Shown here: positions 38,158 to 50,400 of the stretch, in pieces
Position numbering within the stretch: position 1 is the stretch's first letter
Layout: every line of letters begins with the position of its first letter
From: Owenia fusiformis
Lineage: Eukaryota; Annelida; Polychaeta; Sabellida; Oweniidae
NCBI GenBank assembly: GCA_903813345.2
Contig: CAIIXF020000002.1
Location: 9,199,555-9,263,554, forward strand
DNA length: 64,000 nt
Direction of reading: 5' to 3'
Program-made: the position numbers and the translations under genes
The notes under the pieces: generated by a model
Databases searched by the model: none
Seen by the model: the letters and a program-made list of their open reading frames with translations, nothing else
Told to the model about the DNA's origin: nothing

Positions 38158-39055
38158 TGAGGTTAAAGTTGATATGTGTACTTTTAAATATAGATGCAAT
38201 TCTACTAGTTATTGTTACAAAGTGTTTTGGTGCTACAATGACATTTTATGCAATTAACTTGTGTTCCAATCGTTGCTATGGTGCTATTTGTACAATGGCA
38301 ATTGCATTGCAGTTTATGTACTTCATCTATAAAGAGTAAAGACCATGGTCTAATATGAAGAGTATGCTAACTATAAGACCATATGCAGACTTTAATCTGG
38401 AAGGTACATAAATATTAAGAAGAATTTGTGACAGGCATTAAGTCAAAAACTCTATGTTACTCAAAAATTGCAGTTGTAATAAAATTTATAAGGCGTAAGT
38501 TATAAACATTCTCCAAGTGCAAGACTTTTGGGTTCCATCAACACTTTTCTGTGGATCAGATTTGGTATTCTGGGTTTGGAGAGTGCATAGTTTAACTTCT
38601 CCAGGTGCATGGATTCTAAATTTCATCACCACTATGTTATATCTTAGAAGTCCTTGACTTGGAGAATGAAGTTTTTTTGATATTTGATATAATTGAATAA
38701 TAAAGTCATTTTTTAATATATTGTTTATAATATCTTAATATCTACAATGGCCTTACAATTCAGGGAAAACTGTAATTCATCAGGTAAAATTGTAGATTTT
38801 ATTTATTTGTGCTATTGGAATGCCCAACTGGAGCCTAAGAGCAAAAAGTTAACTTGAGAATGTTGCAAAAAATGTAGATTGTATATTAAAAACTTTACAT
38901 GATCAAATAGTGTATTATATTAGAAGAGGTGTACATAATTTTAGTGTTGTATATTTGAACATAGCTTATAGAAAGTGTAAATTAATGTAAAGTATATTTA
39001 ACAATTATAAGGACAAATAATTATGATATATCTATCTTGTATTATATAAATTATA

Positions 39056-40109
39056 CAAGGGGCGATCCATATATTCTGATAAAAATGCTCTCATTTTGTG
39101 ATTTTTTCACATATCCTTTTCATTTTTTCAGAACATGTAGATTATGTAATTACACATACGATGCTAAAATATTTTAGCTGTATCTTAAATTAATTTTGAA
39201 ATAAGGTTGCCATGGTAACCTGTATTTAGGGTAGGCAGGTCAGTTAAATTATAACGTCTAAAATAGATAAATATGTTAATTTAATCATTCCTCGGTACCT
39301 ATTTTAAGCAGATCAAACGCATCTTCCAGTCATTGTCAACTATTCGTTGATCTGTTCCATACCCCTGTTGCCCTTGTTTGATAATTTATACAGTGGGATA
39401 GCTATCTTTTCATAAGTAACTTCTCAATTTATCGTAGTGTTATTCTCTGTCCGCAAGCTCCTCTTGCAACCAGATTGCGGATGATCTTCAACAGTGACCA
39501 TGCTTTCCTCTTTACAATACTACCTATATATTCTTTATGCAGATATAACACCTTGCCCATGCACTTTATGAGTCCATGTATGTCTCTGACAGTGTCCTCT
39601 TACTTATTCTTGAAAGAAAATCAAATCTAATGGTATTCCCTAATGTATCCGTTAATGTGACACTTTGCATCAGCCACATTAACCTAATCTGACAATTTGA
39701 TTTTTGGTGTGTCTCATAACATGTAATGTCAATTGGCTCATTCTGTCCTATAATGCTATTGTGATTTGTTGTGATGTTATAGTGAGCACATATAAACATT
39801 TGTTTAGCAACAAACAACAAGTAACAATACCAAACCTTTTTAGAAAAAAATGCATGATTTCCGCATGCTTTAAAATAATTAAAATGACAAGTTATTTTGA
39901 TATTTATATGTTATAATTAAATTGACCTGCCTACCCTTAATCCAGGTTACCATGACAGCCTTATCTCATTGATAATTTAAGATATAGCTATAATATTTTA
40001 GCATTGTATGTGTAATTACATAATCTACATTTTCTGAAAAAATGAGAGGGATATGTGAAAAAATCACAAAATGAGAGCTTTTTTATCAGAATATATGGAT
40101 CGCCCCTTG
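39056..40109. mobile_element. TA-flanked long-TIR element, 1054 bp
   Basis: CAAGGGGCGATCCATATATT at the left is mirrored by AATATATGGATCGCCCCTTG at the right; the inverted arms extend about 205 bp (39056-39262 and about 39905-40109) with scattered differences. TA lies on both sides. No transposase ORF is visible in the centre. Confidence 0.85.
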
Positions 40110-41060
40110 TATGTCCTATTTATTCAAATGAAAATAAAAAATACAAAGAAATGTGATAGAACTTATAATCCAATGACTTCTATTTATTTTTAATATTTTT
40201 TTGTTGCCTCACCTCTATCATAAAGCCTAACATAAAACCAATAGGGCAAGGTCTGAAGGTAGGACCTCCATAGAGTTAGGCCCCATATACACAAATGGCA
40301 CACAGGATGGGACCTCCATAGGCTAACGCCCCCGTGCAAAGTTTAAAAATAATTATAATCATTCATTATTTACTTTTCATGACTATTTTCAAAATGTGAC
40401 TTTTGAAAATAAATTGTTAATATCCCGTCATTTTTGAAAGAAACATTTACATTTTTAGATCATCCTTAACACTAGGGTAAAACACATTCTTTTTACAACC
40501 CACTGAAAAGATCAGGTAAAAGTTATATTAATCATTCAATCTATGATTTTGTGTATACACAAACTTTTAAAACAATTAAAAAATTGTGATGTCACATAGG
40601 TATGGTCATATGATGTGATGTCCTTCAGGAGGCAAAATTCAGATACCATATTTTGATAACAATCTATAAATAATAGAGGTGGGGGCAATCAATCTGTTTA
40701 TTTAAACTTCTCTTAACTACAATGTACCTTGCACATGTCTATGAATAGCATATATTTTGGGTCAATTTAAGATGGCAGCAGTGTTGAATCTATTAATCTA
40801 TCTCCTGATACGTATCCATTTCGGTAACTATTTAGAAAAGTGCAGTACCAGAGACAACGTACATACAGTTGCCGTTGGTATAATACTTTTTGGCACAGGC
40901 CCAGGAAGAAGATTTAAATCTTCCCCACTATTTCAAATAGGCACCTAAAATGTACCTTTCATGGTATTTTATGAGAGTTTAAATGAATATTAGGTACTTG
41001 AAGGCTGAAGCCATAATGTTATGCTTTTCATATTGCCTATTCTGATTGGATGTATGGCTA

Positions 41061-41870
41061 CACTCCCCTCCATAAGTTTGGCAACCTTTTTTCCCCCATT
41101 GAAATACGTGTTAAAGCCTCTTTACCTTTGAATTTTTTATTTACTTAACCTGCTATGAAAATACTTATACTATTGATGGAAACGTAATTTGACTTTAATT
41201 CCAATAGCTCCAAATTTTCTCAATTTTTTTCCTCAATTACAATAGGTCGAAAATTGATGATAAATTTGATGAATTTTTGAAAATCGACATTCCCATGTTA
41301 ACCAATGGGAAATGGTAGGTTTGCTGCAAGTCATATGACAGAATATCCATCCATTTGAGTCCTTGCAAAAAATACGAGTTAGGCAGGCAATTGAATTTGC
41401 TAACTTTATTTAACAAAAAATTGATATGTTTCTTCAGGTTCAACAAAGTTATAGGGCTTTAAAGTCAAAATTGTTTTTAAAAAAACCTCTCCCATTGAAA
41501 TAACACAGGAGGCGAAAAATTACTTTCAAAAATGACAATTCAATTTTCTATATAAAAATATTTTTTGCTGAATCTTTTACTGAAAAGATATCCTGATTTC
41601 TGATTTGCCCCGAACCCTTCATTTCCCATTGGATTACATGGGAATTATGATTTTCAAAAATTCATCAAATTTATCATCAATTTTCGACCTATTGTAATTG
41701 AGGAAAAAATTGAGAAAATTTGGAGGTATTGGAAATAAAGTCAAGTTAAGTTTCCATCAATATTATAAGTTATTTCATCGCCGGTTAAGTAAATAAAAAT
41801 TCAAACGTAAAGAGGCTTTAACACGTAGTTCAATGGGGGAAAAAGGTTGCCAAACTTATGGAGGGGAGTG
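41061..41870. mobile_element. TA-flanked long-TIR element, 810 bp
   Basis: CACTCCCCTCCATAAGTTTG at the left is mirrored by CAAACTTATGGAGGGGAGTG at the right, with arms of about 250 bp and TA on both sides (41059-41060 and 41871-41872). The two ends and the TA target suggest a non-autonomous Tc1/mariner-type element. No coding capacity. Confidence 0.85.
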
Positions 41871-42239
41871 TATATCAACAAATCATGTCATTTGAAGAGT
41901 GAATGAATTTCTTGTCAAGGGTGACATCAATGTTGTACAAGTTATCACTTGATTAATTATAAACATTCATGACTTATAGATAAATAAATTACTCAGCTGC
42001 ATATCCTGGCCCTTTACATAAATAAAATTTCCTACATAATAAGCATCAATTGAACAGTTGAATACAAGCCTCCATAACTCATACCAAAATAAAGGAACAC
42101 AGTGAATGATATCTAGAGCTATGCTCCTCCACCCCCCCCCCCGAGGATGGTAATTATTCAACATTTTGGGCCAAATAAGCGTGAAGTGGGCCTTTTTGGC
42201 CATTGTTGGGCCTTTCATGGCCATATCTTTTAATATAAG

Positions 42240-43010
42240 CCAAATTTTGAAAGAATAGGCCTCAAATTTTCAAAAGGTCCAACATTTTAGTTATAGGGGT
42301 CCAAAAAATTTGTTCATGGTTTTATAACACCTGAAATTTGCCCCCCCCCCTTGTTGTTTCCCAGATCCGCCCCTGCTACATATACCATGAGTGTAACATG
42401 AGGCAGGCGAGGCAAATGCCCCAAAACATTAATATAACCTCATTTGCCTCAGTTGACCTCACCATATTTTTACTAACTACACCTTATCTTACCTTCTAAA
42501 AATTTATCTTATGTGTTAAGAGTGTAGTAACAGTTTAGCCCTCTTAAAAAGGGTATTGACAGTTTTGAACTTGTACCAATTATCAGTCAATCAATTAGTG
42601 GATTCCAGTGTTAAGACTAGAAGTAAATAAACAAAATAACTCACATTTGTTTCCCAGATTTCCAGTATGCCATACATTGGAACTTGAAAATATTGTTTTA
42701 GGTGTAAAGTGCATGGGGTGCTGGCAGGGGCATATCTGGAAATTAAAAAGGGGAGGGGGGCGAATTTCAAGCCCTTTTGAAAGTTTAAGGTCCATTTTAA
42801 AAAAATTTGGCCCATTAATTGAGGCACTAGAATCTATAAGGCATATCTGAAAATTAAAAAGGACAGGGGGGGGGGAATTTCAAGCCCTTTTGAAAATTTA
42901 AGGTCCATTTTTTTAAAAATTTGGGCCAAAATTTAAAAAATAAGGCCCAGTAATGCCCACTAATTGAGGTACTTATTCTTGGCCTATCTTAGGGGGGGCC
43001 TAATCTACCA
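42240..43010. repeat. worn C/G-rich repeat remnants, partly tandem
   Basis: GGCATATCTGRAAATTAAAA followed by GGGG, TTTCAAGCCCTTTTGAAA and GGTCCATTTT occurs twice in tandem (about 42728-42840 and 42841-42990). An inverse relative with CCCAGATCCGCCCCTG lies at about 42240-42375. They look like decayed relatives of the GGCGGATC-type element at 62621. Confidence 0.55.
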
Positions 43011-43445
43011 GTGGGGCATTCACAAAAATACGCCCTGATACTATCTGAGTGTGCCTCATTTATTTTGGCATTAATTAAAAAATTATTCGTTCAAAATTAC
43101 AAAAAGAGAATGCATGTACTGGTAAATCATAATAATTTTATGCATTATCATATGGAATTTTAATCAAGATGGTGGTTTGGAAACAGAAGGATCTGCCAAG
43201 TATTAGAGCCTTGTTATTCCAGACTTCTTGTCTGCCACTGTTTTCTATATGTTCTAGTGCTGTATCTAAGGAAATTAGAATTATAAAGAAATGATGAAAA
43301 TATATACCTTTCTTTTCCCAGTATACAGTTCCCATATTGGTTTACAAGATCAATATTTCATGAATTTCTTTTTTTTGTGGGGATTAAGTGCTTTTAGGAA
43401 CAAAGTTCGAGACTGGATAACTAAAATTCGCAAGCTGGGCTTCTA

Positions 43446-44088
43446 ATGGCCTAGTCACATAGCCCGGCCGATGAGGTTACGATGAGCCAGCGATGCAATT
43501 TTCACCGAACTCGGCCGGACATCCGTGGCATTTGTTGCTTAAAACCACATCGGTGGTAGCTCGGTGAAATTTTAACTTCGGAGTTAAATTTCACCAGGCT
43601 CTCACCGAGCTCCCTCATCATGTCATCGCAGCCCCATCGTAACCACATCGCAAAACACGTCGGCCGGAGTATCGGCCGGTGTCCCGTGCATCTGAGACAA
43701 CCAGAGGACGAGGTTTTTTAACGGACAGCGGCCGAGCTCCGGCCGATGTGGGACAGAGCATCGGCCAGTCACTGTTCAAAGCCCGTTAACAACCCGGCCG
43801 GCGATCGCACGGTGTCCTGTTACCTGCTCGGGTACCGGCCGTATTCCTTCCGATGTCCGGCCGACCTCCGGCCGGTAGTTGCTACCACATCGGCAGAAAA
43901 AAACTACCATTTTGAGACAGACTCCGTACGGTCACCGGCCGGTGTTCGGTCGGTCGCCTGAAGATGTCCGGACGGAGTCCGTTCACGTCACCGAGCTCTG
44001 CTTCCGATGAGGAGAGCTCGGTGGCACCAAAAAAATCCACCGAGCTCTACCGATGCCGGACATCGGCCGGGCTATGTGACTAGGCCAT
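43446..44088. mobile_element. GC-rich TIR element, 643 bp
   Basis: ATGGCCTAGTCACATAGCCC at the left is mirrored by GGGCTATGTGACTAGGCCAT at the right, about 28 bp in all. The inside is rich in CpG and in CGGCCG and CCGAGCTC words, in contrast to its AT-rich surroundings. The one ORF (43746-43961) has no family features. No clear target duplication. Confidence 0.85.
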
Positions 44089-44214
44089 ATAGCAAATATG
44101 TGTATAATTGAGCTAAAATTTTAAATTCTCCAAAGTTATTAAATAGATGTGAGAAAATGAAATCAACACTACAGTGTATCCACTACAAGCTATATCATCT
44201 TTTACACTGGTGAT

Positions 44215-45456
44215 CCACTCAATTATGCTGGTTACCGAAACGGTTCGTTTTGGTAACAAAATTTCGGAACGTCGAAGGTACGATTTTTCTTTTTTCCTTA
44301 TTTCACGCGTTGTAGGCAGAATCCCTAAGACGTTTTTTCTCACAAACCTGTATCAGTATCATATGTTTTAGAAAATGTTCATGTTTGCGAAAAAATAGCT
44401 CAGAAGACAACAGAATCGTCGATTTAATTCCTCACTTAAGTTACATAAACAGTTTCGGTTAAAAGTGCAGATCTTAACTGTTTTTCGAAAAACCGTTTAT
44501 GTAACTTAAAGATTCTCGCAATCTTTATCCAATCAGCGTTTGCGAGTGTGTCGGCTCACGTATAAAAGGCGAATCCAACTCAAATCCATGCAGGGGTGTA
44601 TGAGGTACTCGAATAGGAAGGAGCTCGTGAAATCTGAATTTATATGCACATGGTCAATGTTTACCCATGTTTGGAGTTATTGAAGAAAATGTAATATTGG
44701 TGTGGTTCCGAATTTGAAGTCATTGCTGGAAAATATGATTTTAATACGTGAAATTATATCTATAAATATAGCACTAAAAATAACAGTACAAATGAAGTAC
44801 ATGTATGATTGTGTTTAGAAATGTTTGAAACCCTTACGGAAAATTCTGTCTGCATTTTGTCACCATTGCTCTTTCTTCCCGCATTCTAGTGCTGTTTGAA
44901 TGAATATATTAATTAATGTATTTCTAACTAAAACATATCACTTTTTTTTATAAACCACAAACATTTAGATCATAAAAAAATTATTCAATACTTGAGTGAG
45001 CACGATATGCAAGGGTTACTAAGTTGACACAGTAAATGACCACTGATATTGTGTTAGTCCATGCACACAGCGTACACCCCTCACTTTCATAGTGAAGTGA
45101 CTAATTGGTTTATGTTTACGTTTCAATGTGTTTTGGGTTCCTTGTTATAGCAATGGGGGCCAGTAAAGTAGACTAACATGTTTGCATGGCAAATTTTGAT
45201 CGAATATGTGAGACACTTTAAGTGAAGAATTAAATCGACGATTCTGTTGTCTTCTGAACTATTTGTTCGCACATATGTACATTTTCTTAAACATATGATA
45301 CTGATACACGTTTGTGTTAAAAAATGTCGTGGGAATTCTGCCTATAACGTGTGAAATAAGGAAAAGAGAAAAATCGTACCTTTGATGTTCCAACATTTTG
45401 TTACCAAAACGAACCATTTCGGTAACCAGCGTAATCGATCGAGTGGATCACCAGTG
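44215..45456. mobile_element. foldback element, family A copy 2, interrupted by an insert
   Basis: Ends CACTGGTGATCCACTCAATT and the mirrored CGAGTGGATCACCAGTG match the copy at 13075-13610, as do both arms. The right arm is interrupted at CTTAA by 708 bp (44510-45217). The central loop (44451-44494) is inverted relative to the loop of copy 1. Flanks TTTTA and TATTA are at best a worn target duplication. Confidence 0.9.
44510..45217. mobile_element. 708-bp insert flanked by TTAA, with promoter-like motifs
   Basis: The uninterrupted copy has one TTAA at this point; here TTAA occurs at both junctions (44506-44509 and 45218-45221), as expected for a TTAA-targeting (piggyBac-like) transposon. 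The ends AGATTCTCGCA and TGTGAGACACT are only weakly inverted. Near the left end CCAATCAG (44529) and TATAAAAGG (44561) are spaced like a core promoter. No ORF over about 30 codons follows. Confidence 0.65.
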
Positions 45457-45707
45457 TATTAATTATAGCCCAAATTAAATGATGACTACTTTACTCAGAT
45501 GATAAATGCTGATTTAATATGGCAATTTTGGTAAGCATTATCATTATTAGTATATAATAGAAATCTATGTAGCAATCATGATCAAGCGGTTGCTATAACC
45601 TAAATTGTTTATATGAGTAATTCATCATAGACTCGACTCCATGTTTTTCCATTGTTGGTTCCACTTCCACAGCATTTACTTTCTCTGTAAGAGAACTACA
45701 GTAGATA

Positions 45708-45889
45708 CAGGCTGTAGCCAGGGGGAACCCCATTCCCCTGGCCAAAAATTCTTTCGAAATCAGTTTTTCACCATTCCAAGCACCTTTTAAATGATTTTGG
45801 CCATTTTTGGACCAAAATTGTCAAAAGTGAACCCCCCTGGAATTTTTCAAAAAGTGAAACCCCCTTGGCAAATCCTGGCTACGGGCCTG
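45708..45889 (+). mobile_element. C-rich TIR MITE, copy 5
   Basis: CAGGCTGTAGCCAGGGGG at the left, CCTGGCTACGGGCCTG at the right, and the family core (GTTTTTCACCATTCCAAGCA, GATTTTGGCCATTTTTGGAC). It lies between the foldback copy and the growth factor gene. Confidence 0.85.
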
Positions 45890-46498
45890 AGATATCTCAC
45901 AAGTGTTAGGTATAGAGGGCTCTGATAATTCTGCATGTAGTTTCCCCATTCCAAGCTGTTTTTCCAATGCAGCAGATTTGAAAATTTACATAAAAACTTG
46001 GCATGCTGGTGCATTTTATTCTTGAAGTACAGTAGGATATATTCTCACTTGGTAGGGACTGATAAATAGGGCTTATTTCAGAAAAGAGGCAGAATATGAA
46101 GTTTATTCTTGGGGGATAACATGATTTTGACTAGGGAAAATAGCATACTGATTGAGCTCTGTAGGCGAGTGTTATTTTGATATTAATCTGAGATCAGTAT
46201 CACATTGTATCATGAATTTAAGAAATAAAGCAGCCACAAAAAATAAAATAATATTGTTGAATCATCTTTATTTGTGTATAAAATATAACTCATTTTATTT
46301 AAAATGAAAAATAATACTAAAAAATGTTCAGTATTGTATACAAGACATCTTGACATACATATATTTTTTAAACATGAATATGGCAAATGTTAAATCAATC
46401 CCTAATATCCCAAAAGAAGAAAATTAATTAATATCTCACACTACAGACATACACAATGTAACAATTAATCATTGTAAGACCAGGGGGTTGTCCTATGG

Positions 46499-46675
46499 CA
46501 TTAATCCTAGGGCCAGGGGTTAATCATAGGGCCAGGAGTTAATCAAAGGGCCTGGAGTTAATCCTAGAGCCAGGAGTTAATTCTAGAGCCAGGAGTTAAT
46601 CCCAGGGCCAGGAGTTAATCCTAGAGCCAGGAGTTAATCCTAGAGCCAGGAGTTAATCATAAAGCCGGGAGTTTA
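46499..46675. repeat. 19-bp minisatellite GGAGTTAATCCTAGAGCCA
   Basis: About nine units, with CATAGGGCCA and CAAAGGGCCT variants. On the minus strand it lies 0.8 to 1 kb after the growth factor stop codon, so it is in its 3' UTR if the AATAAA complement at 46267 is used; nearer signals (about 47202 and 47221) would exclude it. Confidence 0.8.
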
Positions 46676-47471
46676 TTCAAGGAACCATCCAACTACTCTT
46701 ACATAATAATTATATATGGGAATTTTGTTTCAGAAAATCCGTAATTTGTAAATACCCAATCCTCTCATCCTTTTCCATGAACTCAACCAAAATCATTCAG
46801 TCAAATGAATCCAATCCATATTTTGAACATTACCATAAAGTTGTATATCATTGTTTAAATTTTTGTATTTACCGGTAATTATGTCAAATACTTGTAGCAT
46901 TCAGTAATAACATTTAGTATAACGGTCACAAATTATACCATATCTATTGCGTATAGAGATATCAATTCATCAGGCACAGATAATTTTATAATTGTATATT
47001 AAGCAATAAACCATCCAGTTGTAATTAAAGAAATTCAAGATTAGGATAAAGGGTATAAAATGTTGAAAGCAAATCTCTTCAAAACTCCTGCCAATGTTTC
47101 ACTAACAATCCCATTTTTATTCACTTTTATTCAATTTTATAACTGTAATTTTTGATAAAGGTTTTTAAATGCAGAAAGAATATTGTAAAATTGTGTCAGT
47201 TTATTGTAAAATTTTGTCAGTTTATTGTAGAATTTGTCAATATCTTTGAAACTTACTCTTATCTCCTCTCTATCCCTTGTATTTCCTTTAACATAATATG
47301 ACCATCATAATGTTTTAAATCAAAAATGTTTGAAATGTTCATTCAGTAATGCTCTTGGGAGGGACTTTCCAACAGGTTTGCACTTAATTCCATATGTAAT
47401 CCAAAATGTATAAATTCAATAATTTCAAGTCCTAGTCTATCTGTCTGAACAAACATTATATACTTTGAGAG

Positions 47472-50400
47472 TTATTTTCCGGAGGGCAGTCTGTAGTTGG
47501 GATAAGATCCATATGGATTACGTCGTTGCGTGACACGGCAAGAACATTGGTTTCCAGATCGTACTGGTGAAAATCCAGCCCCACATCTCACTCTGTTACA
47601 TGGGTTTACGCGACAGGCACATGAGGGACCTTCTCGCATTGCCACAAATCCTACAGGACAACGGATGTAAGCGCATGGATCGTGGATAGGGAGATTCGTA
47701 TTTGGGGCACGGGCGTCAAAGCCACCTCTGCCTCTCACTGGTTGAAGCTGGCACCTGAAGTAAATATCAAATATGGATTATGTTTAGGATTATGTTTAGG
47801 CAGAGCAGAGGGAGTAAGTCACCCCTCCCTCTTATATACTGTAGCCTATATTAGAAATTTTTGAGGCTGCTCAACTACATTTTCATGAGCCCTTAACTCA
47901 GTTTTCATGAGGCTCAACTTCATTTTCATGAGGCTTAACTCAGTTTTCATGATGCTTAACTCAATTTTCATGAGGCTTAATTCAATTTTCATGAGGCTTA
48001 ACTCAGTTTTCATGAGGCTTAACTCAATTTTCATGAGGTTTAACTCAGTTTTCATAAGGCTCAGCCCCATGTGTTGCCAACATTCATCAAGAAAATCAGA
48101 GATCAACAACAACAACAATTCAACTAACCTGCAGACTTCAGCATTGAAGAAAAATCCTTCGTCGCACGTTTCCTTTGATCGGCATTCACACGCACATTTC
48201 TTTTCGTTCCAAATCTTAATGGTGCTACACCTTGAGCCTTGGTCTTCATTGGGACATTTGCATCTGCATTCATCCTCAACATATACCTAAGAATGTTAAG
48301 TTCATATTTTATTGAACAACCCTCGAATTTTGAAAGTCTTAAAGTCCCCGATAAATCGGGCTACGTATACCGCCGTGTTTACATTAGGGGATTAGAAGAG
48401 TTTTTTTTATTTAGGTATGCAAGCTACGTATATCAATATTAGGCCTTCATTCATGTACTCGTGTGCATGTAATAAGCATGCCCTTCAATATTATGTAAAC
48501 CAGGCTATTCAAGTACTGTATAATGTACACTATTTATGTGTGTACTACATACAATACAATTCCCTGGGAAACAAAACACAAAAATGAGCCATTTGATTGA
48601 TGCAAACACTAAATAGCTTCATAAATAACATCTACAAAGTATATCTAATAGTAATTTTCAATTTCAATGGTGAAACTTCCCTGGTTACGATTATATGGGA
48701 AATCATCACGAGACGAAGATCGTTCGCCTTCCTGGCTTACCTCTGAATCGTGTACCTGGTAATCTCTTTATATAGTTTAGCGAGAGCGGTGCGCCTGCGC
48801 AGTTTTAAACTTTGGCGCACACTTTAAGTTCACATTTTATTGAACAACCCTCGAATTTTGAAAATCTCCAGGAATTACAATAGAATTCCTTCATGATTTT
48901 TTTAGCATATTTCTGGAGAATGTTCAAATTCAAATTGAGCATTTTTGGGATTGTAAATGGATGAAATCTTCCAGGAAACTAGAATTCACTTCTACATGAA
49001 TATTATATTATTTAACATAATCAATATAAAATAAAAATAGAAACAAACTACTTATTCAAAATATGCTACTACTGAATACATTTAATCCATAACAACATTT
49101 TGATTAATTAAATCAAAAGACACAAATGATGCATGCATGAAATAATTGTCAAAAGCAACATTGTGTTATATCACTCTGGGAGAAGCAATATTACAAAAAA
49201 TATACTGTGAATTTTATAGATAAAACTTGTCTCTTGTACAGATTATTATGAGATTATGTGCAAGAATATGAACTTTGCAAAAAAAAAACTGTGAGGAAAA
49301 AAATCATAAAAACAAATGCAAAAACGACAAAAATATAAACAATTTCAATAATCCTGCATCAAGTCTGGGGAACTCATTAATCCTCTATTACATACACTTA
49401 ATAATGCCTTATGAGGAATTGCTAATCTCTACCTGAGACAGGGGGGGGGGGGTGTACTCGATGCAAGACTATCTCCAGTTGAAGGCATGCATTAAATCTA
49501 TACCTGGACAGCTGTGCAATGAGCAGGCTGGGTTATGCAGCGGCACTCACATTGCATATGGCGGTGAACCTGTTTCATGACAACCCCGTGAAAATCAAAA
49601 TATTCAGCGCCAGGGAAAGGATACTTGGCGAGCATGACCTATCGGAGAGCAAAAGCAGAAGCATAGTATCAGTGATTTATTTGTAAAAATTTTGTAAGAT
49701 CATTGTGGCAGGTTTTGTTCAAGTTGCCATAGTGATGGATGTTGTTACTATGGTTGTCAATCTGATACATTTAAATTGGTTACTATGGTACCATTGCCAA
49801 ATGTGAACATGCAATTTTAGCATTATATGTATATTAAATATTTCTAGCTCTTCTGTTCAGGTCAGAACCAGTTGTTATGACAATCTTCATTTTCCAAAAC
49901 ATCATATGTTACTATGGCAACTGATTTGGGGTATCAAGTATTCGTCTCCTAAAATCATGCTTCTTTTCAGTAGAGAATAAAGAAGACTGAACACTTCATT
50001 TAGAGGTTTGAAGAAACGCAGCGCATAATAGCAAATGCAAGCCAGGATATTGGTCACATGACTTCATCATAGATCTCCGCAACTCATCAGCAAGGCGCCC
50101 CTGCAAAAAATAATGCAAGTTCTTCGATTTTATAAAAAAAAGAAGCATAAAAAATGTTGTAAGCGAAGCGAGTCATCCATAGCCCCTGGTTCCAAGTTGT
50201 ACTGCCTGGCCCTAACCATGTATTACCTGCTGTGCTGTACAATGCTCAGCCTGGACTTTACACCTGCATTCACAGGTAAGATGGCGCTCTACATTCACGG
50301 GAACAGTACCCATGAAAACAAACTGTTCTGCTCCGGCCTCCGGGTACTTAGCTTGCATGCACTACAGAGAGAAAATCCAACATGTTGTGTAAACAAAATA

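Larger units (their letters stand above)
36994..46266. other. intergenic region between cyclin G and the growth factor gene
   Basis: The two genes converge here. I see no coding exon. The region holds several TIR elements (listed separately), poly-C tracts and AT-rich sequence. CpG is rare except inside the GC-rich element at 43446-44088. Confidence 0.6.

Noticed and set aside
47846-48290. ORFs with seven-residue repeats (MRLNSVF and MKTELSL)
   Set aside because: A 21-bp minisatellite keeps the frame open; the real coding in this area is the minus-strand growth factor exon at 48129-48286.
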